This document shows, piece after piece, positions 1 to 8,724 of a DNA stretch of 64,000 nt; the first letter of the stretch is position 1; every line of letters starts with the position of its first letter. Location: NCBI RefSeq assembly GCF_021190955.1, contig NZ_JAIOAO010000009.1, positions 1 to 64,000 of the forward strand, in the 5' to 3' direction. A program made the position numbers and the translations under genes. Below the pieces are notes generated by a model. That model made no database searches. It had not been told where the DNA came from and saw only the letters and a list, made by a program, of their open reading frames with translations. The DNA comes from Parachryseolinea silvisoli. GTDB lineage: Bacteria > Bacteroidota > Bacteroidia > Cytophagales > Cyclobacteriaceae.

Positions 1-139
1 CCATCTCCCTAAATAAGACGAAAAGTAAGACTATGTGCTTGCTCAAATCTGCTACTATACTGAAAATATTACCTACTCTTTTGCCAATATTGTCAACGAT
101 ATTAACCAACGACGATCAGAAGGATCGGAGTTGAAGACC

Positions 140-251
140 TTAAGGTGACTATGGCGGTGGGGATCACCTCTTCCCATTCCGAACAGAGCAGTTAAGCCCA
201 CCAGCGCTGATGGTACTGGGATAACACCCGGGAGAGTAAGTCGTTGCCTTT
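140..251 (+). rRNA. rrf: 5S ribosomal RNA
   Basis: The stretch contains the conserved 5S core CCATTCCGAACAGAGCAGTT followed by AAGCCCACCAGCGC and GATGGTACTGGGATAACACC, ending in GTCGTTGCCTT, which can pair with the AAGGTGAC at the 5' end. The length of about 110 nt is normal for Bacteroidota 5S. The ends are placed by the terminal helix and could be off by a few bases. The 23S gene is expected to the left, outside the window. Short reading frames that cross this RNA on both strands are not real genes. Confidence 0.95.
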
Positions 252-263
252 CTTTTACAAGAG

Positions 264-298
264 AAGCCTTGATAGAAATATCAGGGCTTTTTTGTTTT
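264..298 (+). terminator. Terminator of the rRNA operon
   Basis: An 11-bp stem (AAGCCTTGATA / TATCAGGGCTT, one G-U pair) with a GAAA tetraloop is followed directly by TTTTTGTTTT. It lies 12 bases after the end of 5S, as expected for an rRNA operon terminator. Confidence 0.85.
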
Positions 299-337
299 AT
301 GGGCGTTCGAAGATGGGCACCCTTCGACTTAGGCTTC

Positions 338-491
338 GGCAGTCTAAGACTGCCTGCAGGCGTGGGCACAAGTTCCGCACCTACGCTAACGCTTGGTGCT
401 AAAACTTGCGCCAGCAAAGCAAATGATTATATATCTACAAAGAGGTTAATAGGACCACGTAGAAACCAACGCGTGGAGATTGCTGGCGCAA
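338..491. repeat. REP-like intergenic repeat, copy A, with inverted partner arm
   Basis: A short hairpin (GGCAGTCT / AGACTGCC, 338-354) is followed at 365-414 by about 50 bases that match 34498-34547 at about 42 positions, including CGCTTGGTGCT and ACTTGCGCCAG. A 12-base arm, TTGCGCCAGCAA at 406-417, recurs inverted at 480-491, so the unit looks like a doublet of opposed REP sequences. It sits between the 5S terminator and the end of the histidine kinase gene. No gene is credible in 299-563. Confidence 0.6.
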
Positions 492-563
492 AGATTAACG
501 CGCAGCGCTTGTGATTGGAACAGCAGTCAGATGAAAAGCCAAGCTGTTAAAGAATGGTATAGA

Positions 564-2630
564 TCAGCTCAGCGGAAACCGAATAACAAACTCACTGCCT
601 TTTCCAGGTTCAGAGTTTAGTATAATCTCTCCCTTCAACCGGTCCACCAACGTCTTTACAATTGCCAATCCAAGCCCATTCGAAGTTTCTCCTGCTGTAG
701 GCCGTGCCGTCAGCTTTCGGAACTTTTGAAACATCTGTTGCTTGTCTTCCCCCGAAAATCCCGGTCCCTCGTCCCGTACAGAAAACCAGAAATGATCCGC
801 GGTCTTCCCCGCGGCTACTTCAACGGTCCCGTTAGGTGGTGAAAACTTCAGTGCATTGGACAATAAGTTATCCGCAATGCGACTAAGATAATCCGCATCC
901 AATCGCACCTGCTCGCTCTCCACACGCGTGATGTGCAAGTGAATTTGCTTGGCAGACGCGATCGGTGTAAACGCATCGACCTTCTCCAGCATAAATGCAC
1001 TGATGTCGAACGTTGTATAGTGTGGCGTAACGTTCTCTTCCAGCATATGCACATCCAAAAGATCCTTGATCAGATCAAGGCCTGCCTGTGTGGCATTTTT
1101 GGTCATGTCCATATACTCATGCTGATCGGTGGTGAGCCCACCCTCCAGTTCCATGATATCGGCAATGCCCTTGATGCGGTTGAGCGGTGCTTTCAAATCG
1201 TGCGCCACGATGCTCATGAGTGTGTCTTTCTCATGGTTGATGTCCGAGAGCTGTCGGTTGTGTTTGGATAATGTTTGATTCTGATCGACAATTTCCTCCC
1301 GTTGGCTCCGAATGAATTGATTCTGTCGCTCAAGCATATCGTTCACCTCGCGACGCTTTTTGCTGCTACGCCATTGTACCAGGCCGAGAATGCTGATAAA
1401 AGCAATAATGACAATGAGGATGATGTTCTGAAGACGCTGCTGAAGAATGACGGCTTCATTTTTTGCGTGGTTGACCTTGAGCAGCTCGTTCTCTTGTTCC
1501 TTGCGTTCGATGTCCATTTCAAACTGCAGGCGCTCTACCTGGCGCGCTACATTGAGATCATTCAGCGAGTCTTTCAGAATGAGATACTGGTTTTGGTTTT
1601 CCAGCGCGCCTACGCGGTTGTTCTCTTTTAGGGAGAGCTTCCATAGCCAGTAGAATACCTCCATCTTCGTGTTAAGCTCATTCGCGCGGGTAGCGACGTC
1701 CATAGAAAGCGTAAAATACTTGCGGGCCTGTGCCAGCTCGTTCTTCGCGAACTTGATCTGTCCCATGGTCATATATGCCTGCGGCATCATGCGGGTAGTA
1801 TTCATACGCACGATCACCGCCAGCCCTGCCGTGCACATGCTGTCCGCGGCGTCGAGCATGCCTTTGTTGAGCAGGGTCTCGGACATGTAGGTCTTAATGT
1901 CGGCGAGGTTGATCTCGTCGTTAATGACATGTCCGATGGAATCGGCTCGGTGCAGGTAATGAAGGGCTTTGTCCAGCTGGCCGGTTTCCTGGTACAGGCG
2001 CCCGATCATGACGAGCGCCGACATGATGTCGCGCGAGCGTCCGCCGTGCATGCGGATGCGATAAGCCTTGAGGTAATTAGACTCGGCCTTGGCATTGTCC
2101 TGCTGCAGCTTATAGAGGTTGGCAAGGCTCTGGTAGGTATAGGCCAGGCCCGAAGAGTCGTTGATGTTTTCGAAGAGTGCCTGGGCGCGCAGGAAATAGT
2201 CGTACGAGCGTGACAGCAGGCCTTGTTCAAAGAAGAGCCGGCCCAGGTTGTTGTTGGAGTAAGCAATCTGGACCGAATCGTTTTGCTGTGTCGCTGTGTG
2301 CAACGCTTTATCGTAGGCGTCAAACGCTTCCAGGCGCTTGCCCTGGTAGTTGCGTGCTACGCCAATGAAATTCAGGGGTTTGGCCAGGCCGGTTGCCAGC
2401 TTAAGCTCCTGACCTAATGCGTAAGCCTTCTGTGCGTAAAAGATTGTGCTGTCGGGAGCTGCCCAGCGGTATTCCCACGCCAGGTCGTTGAGAATCTCAA
2501 AGCGTTCGGCTTCCGGCGTTGTCTTGAGCTTGTGACGCAGGGATCGGATCAAATCCAGGTTTTGCGCTTGCAGGGACAGGCCGTGAAGGACGAAGAAAAA
2601 ACAGATAAAAAGAAAGAAGGGCTTCTTCAC
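564..2630 (-). CDS. TPR-containing membrane sensor histidine kinase
   Basis: This 688-aa protein starts with a Sec signal peptide (about 1-22, ending LQAQ), which places tetratricopeptide repeats (about 30-390) in the periplasm. One membrane segment follows (about 402-420), then a cytoplasmic coiled coil, a HisKA domain with H-box AHDLKAPLNRI (His477) and a HATPase domain with N-box NLLSNALKF, G1 DEGPGF and G2 GLGLAIV. The architecture is a common Bacteroidota sensor kinase, with the TPR part likely sensing a protein or peptide partner. No response regulator lies next to it, so its target is unknown. It is 73 bases downstream of the MFS gene on the same strand and may be its operon partner. 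Confidence 0.92.
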   Translation of the reverse strand: MKKPFFLFICFFFVLHGLSLQAQNLDLIRSLRHKLKTTPEAERFEILNDLAWEYRWAAPDSTIFYAQKAYALGQELKLATGLAKPLNFIGVARNYQGKRLEAFDAYDKALHTATQQNDSVQIAYSNNNLGRLFFEQGLLSRSYDYFLRAQALFENINDSSGLAYTYQSLANLYKLQQDNAKAESNYLKAYRIRMHGGRSRDIMSALVMIGRLYQETGQLDKALHYLHRADSIGHVINDEINLADIKTYMSETLLNKGMLDAADSMCTAGLAVIVRMNTTRMMPQAYMTMGQIKFAKNELAQARKYFTLSMDVATRANELNTKMEVFYWLWKLSLKENNRVGALENQNQYLILKDSLNDLNVARQVERLQFEMDIERKEQENELLKVNHAKNEAVILQQRLQNIILIVIIAFISILGLVQWRSSKKRREVNDMLERQNQFIRSQREEIVDQNQTLSKHNRQLSDINHEKDTLMSIVAHDLKAPLNRIKGIADIMELEGGLTTDQHEYMDMTKNATQAGLDLIKDLLDVHMLEENVTPHYTTFDISAFMLEKVDAFTPIASAKQIHLHITRVESEQVRLDADYLSRIADNLLSNALKFSPPNGTVEVAAGKTADHFWFSVRDEGPGFSGEDKQQMFQKFRKLTARPTAGETSNGLGLAIVKTLVDRLKGEIILNSEPGKGSEFVIRFPLS

Positions 2631-2703
2631 GGCGGAATGGTCTAAGCTGTAGTAAGTTAGGATAAAACAACAGATTCACCAACGGAGAAGCCCCTCTTCC
2701 AGG

Positions 2704-3990
2704 TTACGTTTCTTCTTCAAAATTCAAGTCACGCCCAAACGTTTCGTCGATGGGCAGCAGTGCGATGCAGGCAATCACAATCGTCATAGATCCCACGATC
2801 AATGCGCCGTAGATCATGCCCTTACTGTAAGCAGCGCTTTCGCCGAGTGCAGGCAGATAGTGCCCCTTAATGGAATCGCGCAAGAGCTTGAACAGCCAGA
2901 TCAATGGTACTACTGTGCCGCGGATAAAGTTTGGTGTCGTGGTAGCGACAGTGGAGCGCAGGTTGGTGCCAAATTGTTCGGCGGCGATTGTCACAAACAA
3001 GGCCCAGTATCCGATACTAACACCCAGCGCAAAACAAGTGATATAAAAGAACGTTGCCGTGCGGATCGGCATAAACAAGTAGAGTATGAAAAGACACGCC
3101 GTCATGAGAATGAAGGTCAATGCAACTTTCTTTCGCGAGCGAACGAGCTGGCTGATAATGCCACTGCCGAGATCGCCCACGCACAGACCGATATAGCTAT
3201 ACATTACAGCATCGCCCGTAGTAATGGTGCCTGTTATCGACAGGGCTTTTGCAAACTCAGGGGAGAATGAGATCAGAATGCCGATGGTAAACCATATTGG
3301 CAAACCAATGAAGATGCATCCCAGAAACTTGACAAGTCGCTTGCGGCTGGTAAAGAGCTGAAAGAAGTTACCACGCGAAACCTCTTCTTTCTCGCGGACT
3401 TTCAGAAATACACCCGATTCCATTACGCTCACACGCGCGATCAAGAGCAACAGTCCCATGCCACCGCCAACAAAGTAGGATACCTGCCAGCTGTCGAAAG
3501 ACTTTGACACAAAGTTACCCGCCACAGCACCCAGCACGCCCACACCCGCGACAATGGCAGTGCCATAACCGCGCAAGTGTTTGGGTAGGATCTCGGAGAC
3601 CAGTGTGATACCGGCACCAAGCTCTCCTGCCAGCCCCACGCCGGCAATGAAACGCAGTACGGCGTATTGGTCTACAGTGGTGACAAAACCATTGGCTATG
3701 TTGGCAAGCGAGTATAGCAGGATCGATCCAAACAACACCGAAAGCCGGCCGCGCTTGTCTCCCATAATACCCCAGATGATGCCGCCCACGAGCATCCCGA
3801 ACATTTGCGTCTGCAGCAGGTATTCACCCTTCTCGAACAGCTCAGCCTCGGGTACTCCCAGGGAGATGAGGCTGGACTTCCGTACGATGCTGAACAACAG
3901 CAGGTCATAGATGTCTACAAAGTAGCCCAGGGCCGCAACAATCACAGGCGGGCTGTACAGCAGTTTATAAGATGAGCGATCTTGCAGCAT
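2704..3990 (-). CDS. MFS transporter, metabolite:H+ symporter type
   Basis: The 428-aa product is strongly hydrophobic with about 12 membrane segments. It has the MFS loop 2-3 motif GDKRGRLSVL near residue 77 and an acidic first helix (GYFVDIYDLLLFS), features of the sugar/organic-solute symporter branch of the superfamily. I cannot assign the substrate. It starts 3 bases after the stop of the small PLDc_N gene at 3994-4161, which indicates cotranscription. A TPR histidine kinase follows downstream. Confidence 0.85.
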   Translation of the reverse strand: MLQDRSSYKLLYSPPVIVAALGYFVDIYDLLLFSIVRKSSLISLGVPEAELFEKGEYLLQTQMFGMLVGGIIWGIMGDKRGRLSVLFGSILLYSLANIANGFVTTVDQYAVLRFIAGVGLAGELGAGITLVSEILPKHLRGYGTAIVAGVGVLGAVAGNFVSKSFDSWQVSYFVGGGMGLLLLIARVSVMESGVFLKVREKEEVSRGNFFQLFTSRKRLVKFLGCIFIGLPIWFTIGILISFSPEFAKALSITGTITTGDAVMYSYIGLCVGDLGSGIISQLVRSRKKVALTFILMTACLFILYLFMPIRTATFFYITCFALGVSIGYWALFVTIAAEQFGTNLRSTVATTTPNFIRGTVVPLIWLFKLLRDSIKGHYLPALGESAAYSKGMIYGALIVGSMTIVIACIALLPIDETFGRDLNFEEET

Positions 3991-3993
3991 AGG

Positions 3994-4161
3994 TCAGCGC
4001 TTTTTCTCTAAGAGATAATACAAGATTGGGCCCACCAGCGGCAGGAATACCACCACAAGTACCCATAAGATCTTGCGTTCATTGGACATGTGGCTGCGTA
4101 CGATATCGACGATAACAAGAACGTCGACAACGAGTATAAGGAGGGAGATTAATCTGTACAT
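3994..4161 (-). CDS. Small PLDc_N-domain membrane protein
   Basis: This 55-aa frame is read by eye on the minus strand, beginning MYRLISLLILVVDVLVIVDI and ending LYYLLEKKR. It has a hydrophobic helix, a short polar turn with RSHMSNERKILW, then a second helix with FLPLVGPILYYLL. That pattern is the PLDc_N family, the membrane-anchoring N-terminal module of cardiolipin synthases that also occurs as a stand-alone small protein. The function of the stand-alone form is unknown. It lies 13 bases after the OmpA-like gene and 3 bases before the MFS gene. Confidence 0.82.
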   Translation of the reverse strand: MYRLISLLILVVDVLVIVDIVRSHMSNERKILWVLVVVFLPLVGPILYYLLEKKR

Positions 4162-4174
4162 AAATATCGTGCGG

Positions 4175-5122
4175 TTAGTTATTCTCCAGGATTCTGAAAA
4201 GCTCGTCGAGGTTGGGTGTAATGATGATCTCTGTGCGCCGGTTCTTTTGTTTATTGGCAGGGGTATCGTTCACCGCCAGGGGTGAAAATTCACCACGGCC
4301 GGCAGCGGTGATCTGGCGTGGCTGTACGCCGCCCTTCATCAGGATGCGACTGATGGAAGTAGCGCGCATCACACTCAGGTCCCAGTTGTCATTCATATAC
4401 TGCGACTTCTTCGAGATCGGTACATTGTCGGTATGGCCTTCTACCATGATGTTGATATCCTTCTGGTCTTTGATGGCTTTCGCCAGTTGTTGTAAGGCCG
4501 TAACGCCTTTGGCATCCACCTCGATGCTGCCGGAACCGAACAGCAGCTGCTCGGCCAGCGATACATATACCTGCCCGTTCTTTACTTTCACGGTGATGTC
4601 GTTTTCTTTAAAGTTCAGCAGGGCATTGCTGATCTTGGTGCGCAGTTGTTGCACCATGTTATCCTTGTTGGCAAGTACTTGCTCCAGCTCCTGTACCTTC
4701 TTTTCACGTTCCGCCAGGCCTCTGCTCAGGGAGTCGTTTTGTGCGCGGGTCTTCTCCAGGTTTTGTTGGATGGCCAGCAGTTGCTCTTGTTGTTGCGCCA
4801 GGTCGCGGGTCTGTTTGCCGCTGCTGTTCATCAGGTTTTTGTAATATGTGTTAAGCTGGGCGTGCTCTTTTTCGAGCTCGGCTAGTTTCCGGGCGGTGCT
4901 CCGCTTCTGGCCGCGGATCTGCAGCGTGTCATCTTTCAGTTTTTTAAGCTGGGCGGATAGACTGTCAAGGGTGCTGTTGGCTTTCTCCAACTGGCCCGAC
5001 CGGTCGGCCAGATCGGCCTCGGTCAGGATCTTCTGGGCCAGCAGCGCGTCGTACTTCTTTTTAGAAACTACACAGGATGAAACGATCGTGATCAGTAAAA
5101 ACGATAAAAAAATAGTCCTCAT
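4175..5122 (-). CDS. OmpA-family lipoprotein with coiled-coil stalk
   Basis: The 315-aa product has a lipoprotein signal ending VSSC (Cys17), a long predicted coiled coil (about 25-165, rich in Gln, Glu, Lys and Leu), and a C-terminal OmpA/MotB peptidoglycan-binding domain (about 180-310). That domain shows VEGHTDNVPI, NWDLSVMRA and the NKQKNRRTEI signature. It probably tethers the outer membrane to peptidoglycan, with the coiled coil acting as a spacer. It is the first gene of a minus-strand run with the PLDc_N, MFS and kinase genes. Confidence 0.9.
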   Translation of the reverse strand: MRTIFLSFLLITIVSSCVVSKKKYDALLAQKILTEADLADRSGQLEKANSTLDSLSAQLKKLKDDTLQIRGQKRSTARKLAELEKEHAQLNTYYKNLMNSSGKQTRDLAQQQEQLLAIQQNLEKTRAQNDSLSRGLAEREKKVQELEQVLANKDNMVQQLRTKISNALLNFKENDITVKVKNGQVYVSLAEQLLFGSGSIEVDAKGVTALQQLAKAIKDQKDINIMVEGHTDNVPISKKSQYMNDNWDLSVMRATSISRILMKGGVQPRQITAAGRGEFSPLAVNDTPANKQKNRRTEIIITPNLDELFRILENN

Positions 5123-5483
5123 AGGTGTTTAAGTGTTCAAAAAATGCGGTCTAAGGTAATAAAAAAAGAACACCCGAGGAATTTTCTCAAACGCCTGGTT
5201 ACCTGGAGGGTTACGCCATTTAACCGGCAAAATAGTGGGCTTGTCTGCCGGGATGTCTGCGTGACGGGGACCCGCAGCGCAGCGCCTGCATATTATACCA
5301 CCTAAGAAGTATAGATGATCGTACGTCGTTGTTTAATGAGATAGAACAAATGTTATATGTCACTGCATGAATATGTAGGCAACCTCCGTTCCAACGTTCC
5401 GTTACATGTCTGTGTCTATAGCACAGAAGAAATTTAAAACCATTCACTTTCACCTCTTACAAAGAACACAATCCAAAACACAT
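5123..5483. other. Divergent intergenic region
   Basis: These 361 bases separate two divergent lipoprotein genes. The part nearest the OmpA-like gene is A/T-rich. I found no convincing RNA gene, repeat or exact Bacteroidota promoter match, although both genes must be transcribed from here. An upstream in-frame ATG at 5406 was not used, because the signal peptide begins at 5484. Confidence 0.5.
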
Positions 5484-6584
5484 ATGATCAACAAACAAAA
5501 ACTCCTCTCCGTATTTGCATTAGTGGGTATACTTGGCCTCGCATCGTGTGGCAGCGATGACGATGGCGGCTCGGGTAGCCAGGTTTCAAAAGATGAAGCC
5601 AAGAACAAAATCGCATCGTTCAACTCCACGGCAACGGCTGACCTGCAAGACTTGCAGGATATTGAAGGCCTGAAGGCCACACAGGATTTCTTCGACCTGG
5701 CCAATGCCGACGATCCGTTTGGTCGTGTAGCGGCAGACCACAAAAAGCTGCGTTCTTTCTTCCGCGAAAAAGGTAAAGACTTTAGACGTGTATTTACGAA
5801 AGGTAGTGCCGCCGGCCGCACGGCTGCAGACGAGCCGTTCAACTACGGAGCCAACTTAGGTAAGTATGCGTGGAATAGCGACCTCCAGCAATTCGAAATG
5901 ATCGAAGAGGCTTCTATTATCTCGATCGAGTTTCCCACGGAAGGTTCTACTACCAACAACGCCCGCCTCGAGCTGACGGCGTATAGCGAAGTGGCGCTGT
6001 ATGACGAAGAATGGGATGAAACATATTATGAGCCGGAAGTACTTACGGCCGCACTGTACGTAGACAACACCAAGGCTCTGTCGATACACCTGGAAGTAGA
6101 GTGGGATGAACAAGGCTTCCCCCTGACGGCTGACATCGAGTTGACGGTAACGCCTTTCAAACTGTCGGTTGCATTCGACACCAAGGGCAATACCTCTAAC
6201 TCGTTAAACGTATCCCTGCTGCGTAATCAAGAAACGGTTGTGGCAACCAGCATCACCGTAAACTATAAAGATGCTTCCAAGTCTGAAGAAAGCGTAAAAA
6301 GCATTGACGGATATGTGCAGTTGCGCAACTTGAAACTGCAGGGTACCATCAATGCCGAGGGTGCTAATAACAGCCAGGGTGAAGTTGACCTGAACGACTT
6401 TGTAAAACTTGCCCTCTATCACGGCGATCAAAAATTGGCGGATGTAGTATTTGAAGATGAAAACGGTGCTGCAGTGGCGTATCTCAAGTATGCTGACGGC
6501 TCGAAGGAGAAGGTTGAAACCGCCCTGCAACCCGTTATTGACGAGATCGATGCCATCACGAGGGACTTCGACGACGTAAACTAA
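5484..6584 (+). CDS. Lipoprotein of unknown function
   Basis: I placed the start at the ATG at 5484 because it gives a typical lipoprotein signal, MINKQKLLSV then GLASC (Cys22) and an acidic/Gly linker SDDDGGSG that in Bacteroidota resembles a surface-export signal. The 366-aa mature part is rich in Asp, Glu, Thr and Val and looks mostly beta-stranded, with no motif I recognise. The gene is monocistronic, with a clear terminator after it. It is likely anchored at the outer membrane. Confidence 0.8.
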   Translation: MINKQKLLSVFALVGILGLASCGSDDDGGSGSQVSKDEAKNKIASFNSTATADLQDLQDIEGLKATQDFFDLANADDPFGRVAADHKKLRSFFREKGKDFRRVFTKGSAAGRTAADEPFNYGANLGKYAWNSDLQQFEMIEEASIISIEFPTEGSTTNNARLELTAYSEVALYDEEWDETYYEPEVLTAALYVDNTKALSIHLEVEWDEQGFPLTADIELTVTPFKLSVAFDTKGNTSNSLNVSLLRNQETVVATSITVNYKDASKSEESVKSIDGYVQLRNLKLQGTINAEGANNSQGEVDLNDFVKLALYHGDQKLADVVFEDENGAAVAYLKYADGSKEKVETALQPVIDEIDAITRDFDDVN

Positions 6585-6606
6585 GCCGAATAGAATCTTA
6601 TCGTAT

Positions 6607-6637
6607 AAAAAAGGGACGCACGCGCGGCCCTTTTTTA
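6607..6637 (+). terminator. Terminator after the lipoprotein gene
   Basis: A stem AAAAAAGGG / CCCTTTTTT with a G/C-rich loop is followed by TTATT. It is 23 bases after the lipoprotein stop codon. Confidence 0.75.
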
Positions 6638-6684
6638 TTATTCATAAACTTCCTTACTTTCAATCGTCTAAAAACAATGATCAT

Positions 6685-7548
6685 ATGCAAGGAATGTTAG
6701 CACCCGGCAGCCTGAAAGATAAAACCATCATTATCACCGGCGGCGGTACAGGTCTGGGCAAGGCCATGGGCAAATATTTTCTGACACTGGGTGCAAACCT
6801 CGTGATCACCAGCCGCAAAAAAGAAGTACTCGATAAAACAGCCGAGGAGCTCATGCAAGAGACCGGCGGCAAGGTACTGGCGGTAGGGTGCGACGTGCGC
6901 AAGTATGAAGAGATCGAGCAGATGCTCAAAACAACGGTCGATACCTTTGGTAAAGTAGATGGCGTATTAAACAATGCGGCCGGTAATTTTATCAGCCCCA
7001 CGGAGCGCCTTTCACACCGTGCGTTTGACATTGTTGTCGATATTGTTTTAAAAGGCACCTATTATACTACCCTGGCCGCCGGCAAACATTGGATTGCCAA
7101 TAAACAGCCGGGTGTATTTCTGAATATTGTTACCACCTATGCTTGGACCGGGTCGGGCTACGTCGTACCCTCTGCCTGTGGTAAAGCGGGTGTATTGGCA
7201 CTGACGCGCTCGCTGGCAGTAGAGTGGGCGAAGTATAAAATCCGCAGCAACGCCATTGCGCCCGGGCCTTTCCCGACCGAGGGAGCCTGGAGCCGTCTGT
7301 TGCCCGGCGAGCTGGTCAAGAAATTCGACCCCGCCCAACGCGTGCCGTTGAAACGTGTAGGTGAGCATCAGGAGCTGGCCAACCTGGCAGCGTATCTCAT
7401 GTCCGACTATTCGGCTTATGTCAACGGCGAAGTCATTACCATCGACGGCGGCGAATGGCTGCGCAACGGCGGTGAGTTCAGCCACCTGGAAATGATACCC
7501 GAAGAGATGTGGGACATGATGGAAAAGACGCGAGGCAAACAGTCTTAA
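6685..7548 (+). CDS. SDR family oxidoreductase, 2,4-dienoyl-CoA reductase type
   Basis: The 287-aa protein has the NADP(H)-binding motif TGGGTGLG near residue 18 and the NNAAGNF motif. The usual YxxxK is replaced by SxxxK (PSACGK), with an earlier Tyr in TTYAWTGSG. This is the arrangement of mitochondrial-type 2,4-dienoyl-CoA reductases (DECR), which reduce unsaturated acyl-CoA with NADPH. The end of the gene is 6 bases before bioF, so it is probably cotranscribed with bioFDA. Whether it serves fatty-acid oxidation or pimeloyl supply cannot be told from sequence. Confidence 0.88.
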   Translation: MQGMLAPGSLKDKTIIITGGGTGLGKAMGKYFLTLGANLVITSRKKEVLDKTAEELMQETGGKVLAVGCDVRKYEEIEQMLKTTVDTFGKVDGVLNNAAGNFISPTERLSHRAFDIVVDIVLKGTYYTTLAAGKHWIANKQPGVFLNIVTTYAWTGSGYVVPSACGKAGVLALTRSLAVEWAKYKIRSNAIAPGPFPTEGAWSRLLPGELVKKFDPAQRVPLKRVGEHQELANLAAYLMSDYSAYVNGEVITIDGGEWLRNGGEFSHLEMIPEEMWDMMEKTRGKQS

Positions 7549-7554
7549 TTCACA

Positions 7555-8694
7555 ATGAAGGATTTTGACGCCGTATTGCGTAACCGCCTGGCCGCACGCG
7601 AAGAAGCAGGATTACTGCGTGCCCTGCGACAGGCAGTTGCGCCCATCGATTTTACATCCAACGACTATATAGGCCTGGCACGATCGCCCGAGCTTTTTGC
7701 CGCGATCGAAGAGAAACTGGAACAGATCACCGCGCCGCTAAACGGCGCCACAGGCTCGCGGTTGCTGTCGGGGAATGCGATCTATACAGAACAGGTGGAA
7801 GGGACACTGGCCCGGATCTTTTTAGGTGATGCCGCACTGATCTTTCAATCCGGCTATGCAGCCAACCTGTCGGTACTATCGGCTATGCCGCAACGGGGTG
7901 ACACCATCCTGTGTGACGAGCTGGTGCACGCCAGCATTAAAGACGGCATGCGCTTAAGCCTGGCAAAACATCACAACTTTCGTCACAACGACCTGCAAGA
8001 TTTGGAGGACAGGTTGCAACGTGCGACCGGCAACGTGTTTATTGTTGTCGAGTCTATCTACTCGATGGATGGTGACGCCTGTCCCCTGGCGCCACTGGTT
8101 GCTTTGGCAGAACGTTATGGCGCTTTTATTATACTCGACGAAGCGCACAGTACCGGCGTGATGGGCGCGGGGGGAAGCGGCCTGGCCGTGGCCCTGGGCC
8201 TGCACGATAAGATTGCCGTACGCATCTATACCTTCGGCAAGGCGATGGGCATCCATGGCGCGTGTGTGGTGGGTACCCGCAGCGTTGTAGAATACCTGGT
8301 GAACTTTGCGCGACCGTTTATTTATACCACGGCGTTGCCGCCGCACAGCATCGCGGCCATCGACTGTGCCTTTGCGTATATACAAGAACATGGCGCCCTG
8401 CTTCAACAGGCGCTGCGCGATACGATTGGATACTTTGTGCAACAAGTGCAAGACCTACCGCATGTCAGCCGGAACGACAGTGCTATTCAAACGGCATTGT
8501 ATCCTGGAAATGCACACGTGCGACAAGTGGCAGCGCAGTGGCAAGCGGCGGGACTTGATGTACGTCCTATTTTGTCGCCTACTGTGCCCGCGGGTGCAGA
8601 GCGCATGCGTATATGCCTGCATACATTTAACACGCACGAAGAGATCGACCTCCTGGCCAGCTGTTTACGTGCGCGCGCGATCGCGGCCTCTTGA
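7555..8694 (+). CDS. bioF: 8-amino-7-oxononanoate synthase (BioF)
   Basis: BioF condenses pimeloyl thioester with L-alanine to form 8-amino-7-oxononanoate, the first ring-forming step of biotin synthesis. The 379-aa length and the fold-I PLP motifs fit: TSNDYIGLA near the N-terminus, GSRLLSGN, DEAHSTGV, and the Schiff-base lysine K229 in YTFGKAMG. The related enzymes 2-amino-3-ketobutyrate CoA ligase and serine palmitoyltransferase share the fold, but the following bioD and bioA settle the assignment. It begins 6 bases after the SDR gene. Confidence 0.95.
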   Translation: MKDFDAVLRNRLAAREEAGLLRALRQAVAPIDFTSNDYIGLARSPELFAAIEEKLEQITAPLNGATGSRLLSGNAIYTEQVEGTLARIFLGDAALIFQSGYAANLSVLSAMPQRGDTILCDELVHASIKDGMRLSLAKHHNFRHNDLQDLEDRLQRATGNVFIVVESIYSMDGDACPLAPLVALAERYGAFIILDEAHSTGVMGAGGSGLAVALGLHDKIAVRIYTFGKAMGIHGACVVGTRSVVEYLVNFARPFIYTTALPPHSIAAIDCAFAYIQEHGALLQQALRDTIGYFVQQVQDLPHVSRNDSAIQTALYPGNAHVRQVAAQWQAAGLDVRPILSPTVPAGAERMRICLHTFNTHEEIDLLASCLRARAIAAS

Positions 8695-8720
8695 TCCTTT
8701 GCAATTATGGCGTAGTTTTG
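8691..8720 (+). promoter_or_regulatory. Possible internal promoter before bioD
   Basis: TTG at 8691, 19 bases, then TAGTTTTG at 8713-8720 matches the Bacteroidota consensus TTG-N19-TAnnTTTG exactly. The TTG overlaps the bioF stop codon. The bioD ATG follows only 4 bases after the -7 element, so any transcript from here would be leaderless or nearly so. Confidence 0.45.
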
Positions 8721-8724
8721 CGAC

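Noticed and set aside
73-417. Reading frame across the 5S rRNA on the minus strand
   Set aside because: It lies over an RNA gene and its terminator, and has no recognisable features.
269-514. Plus-strand frame of 81 codons after 5S
   Set aside because: It starts inside the terminator and runs through the REP-like repeat; composition does not look coding.
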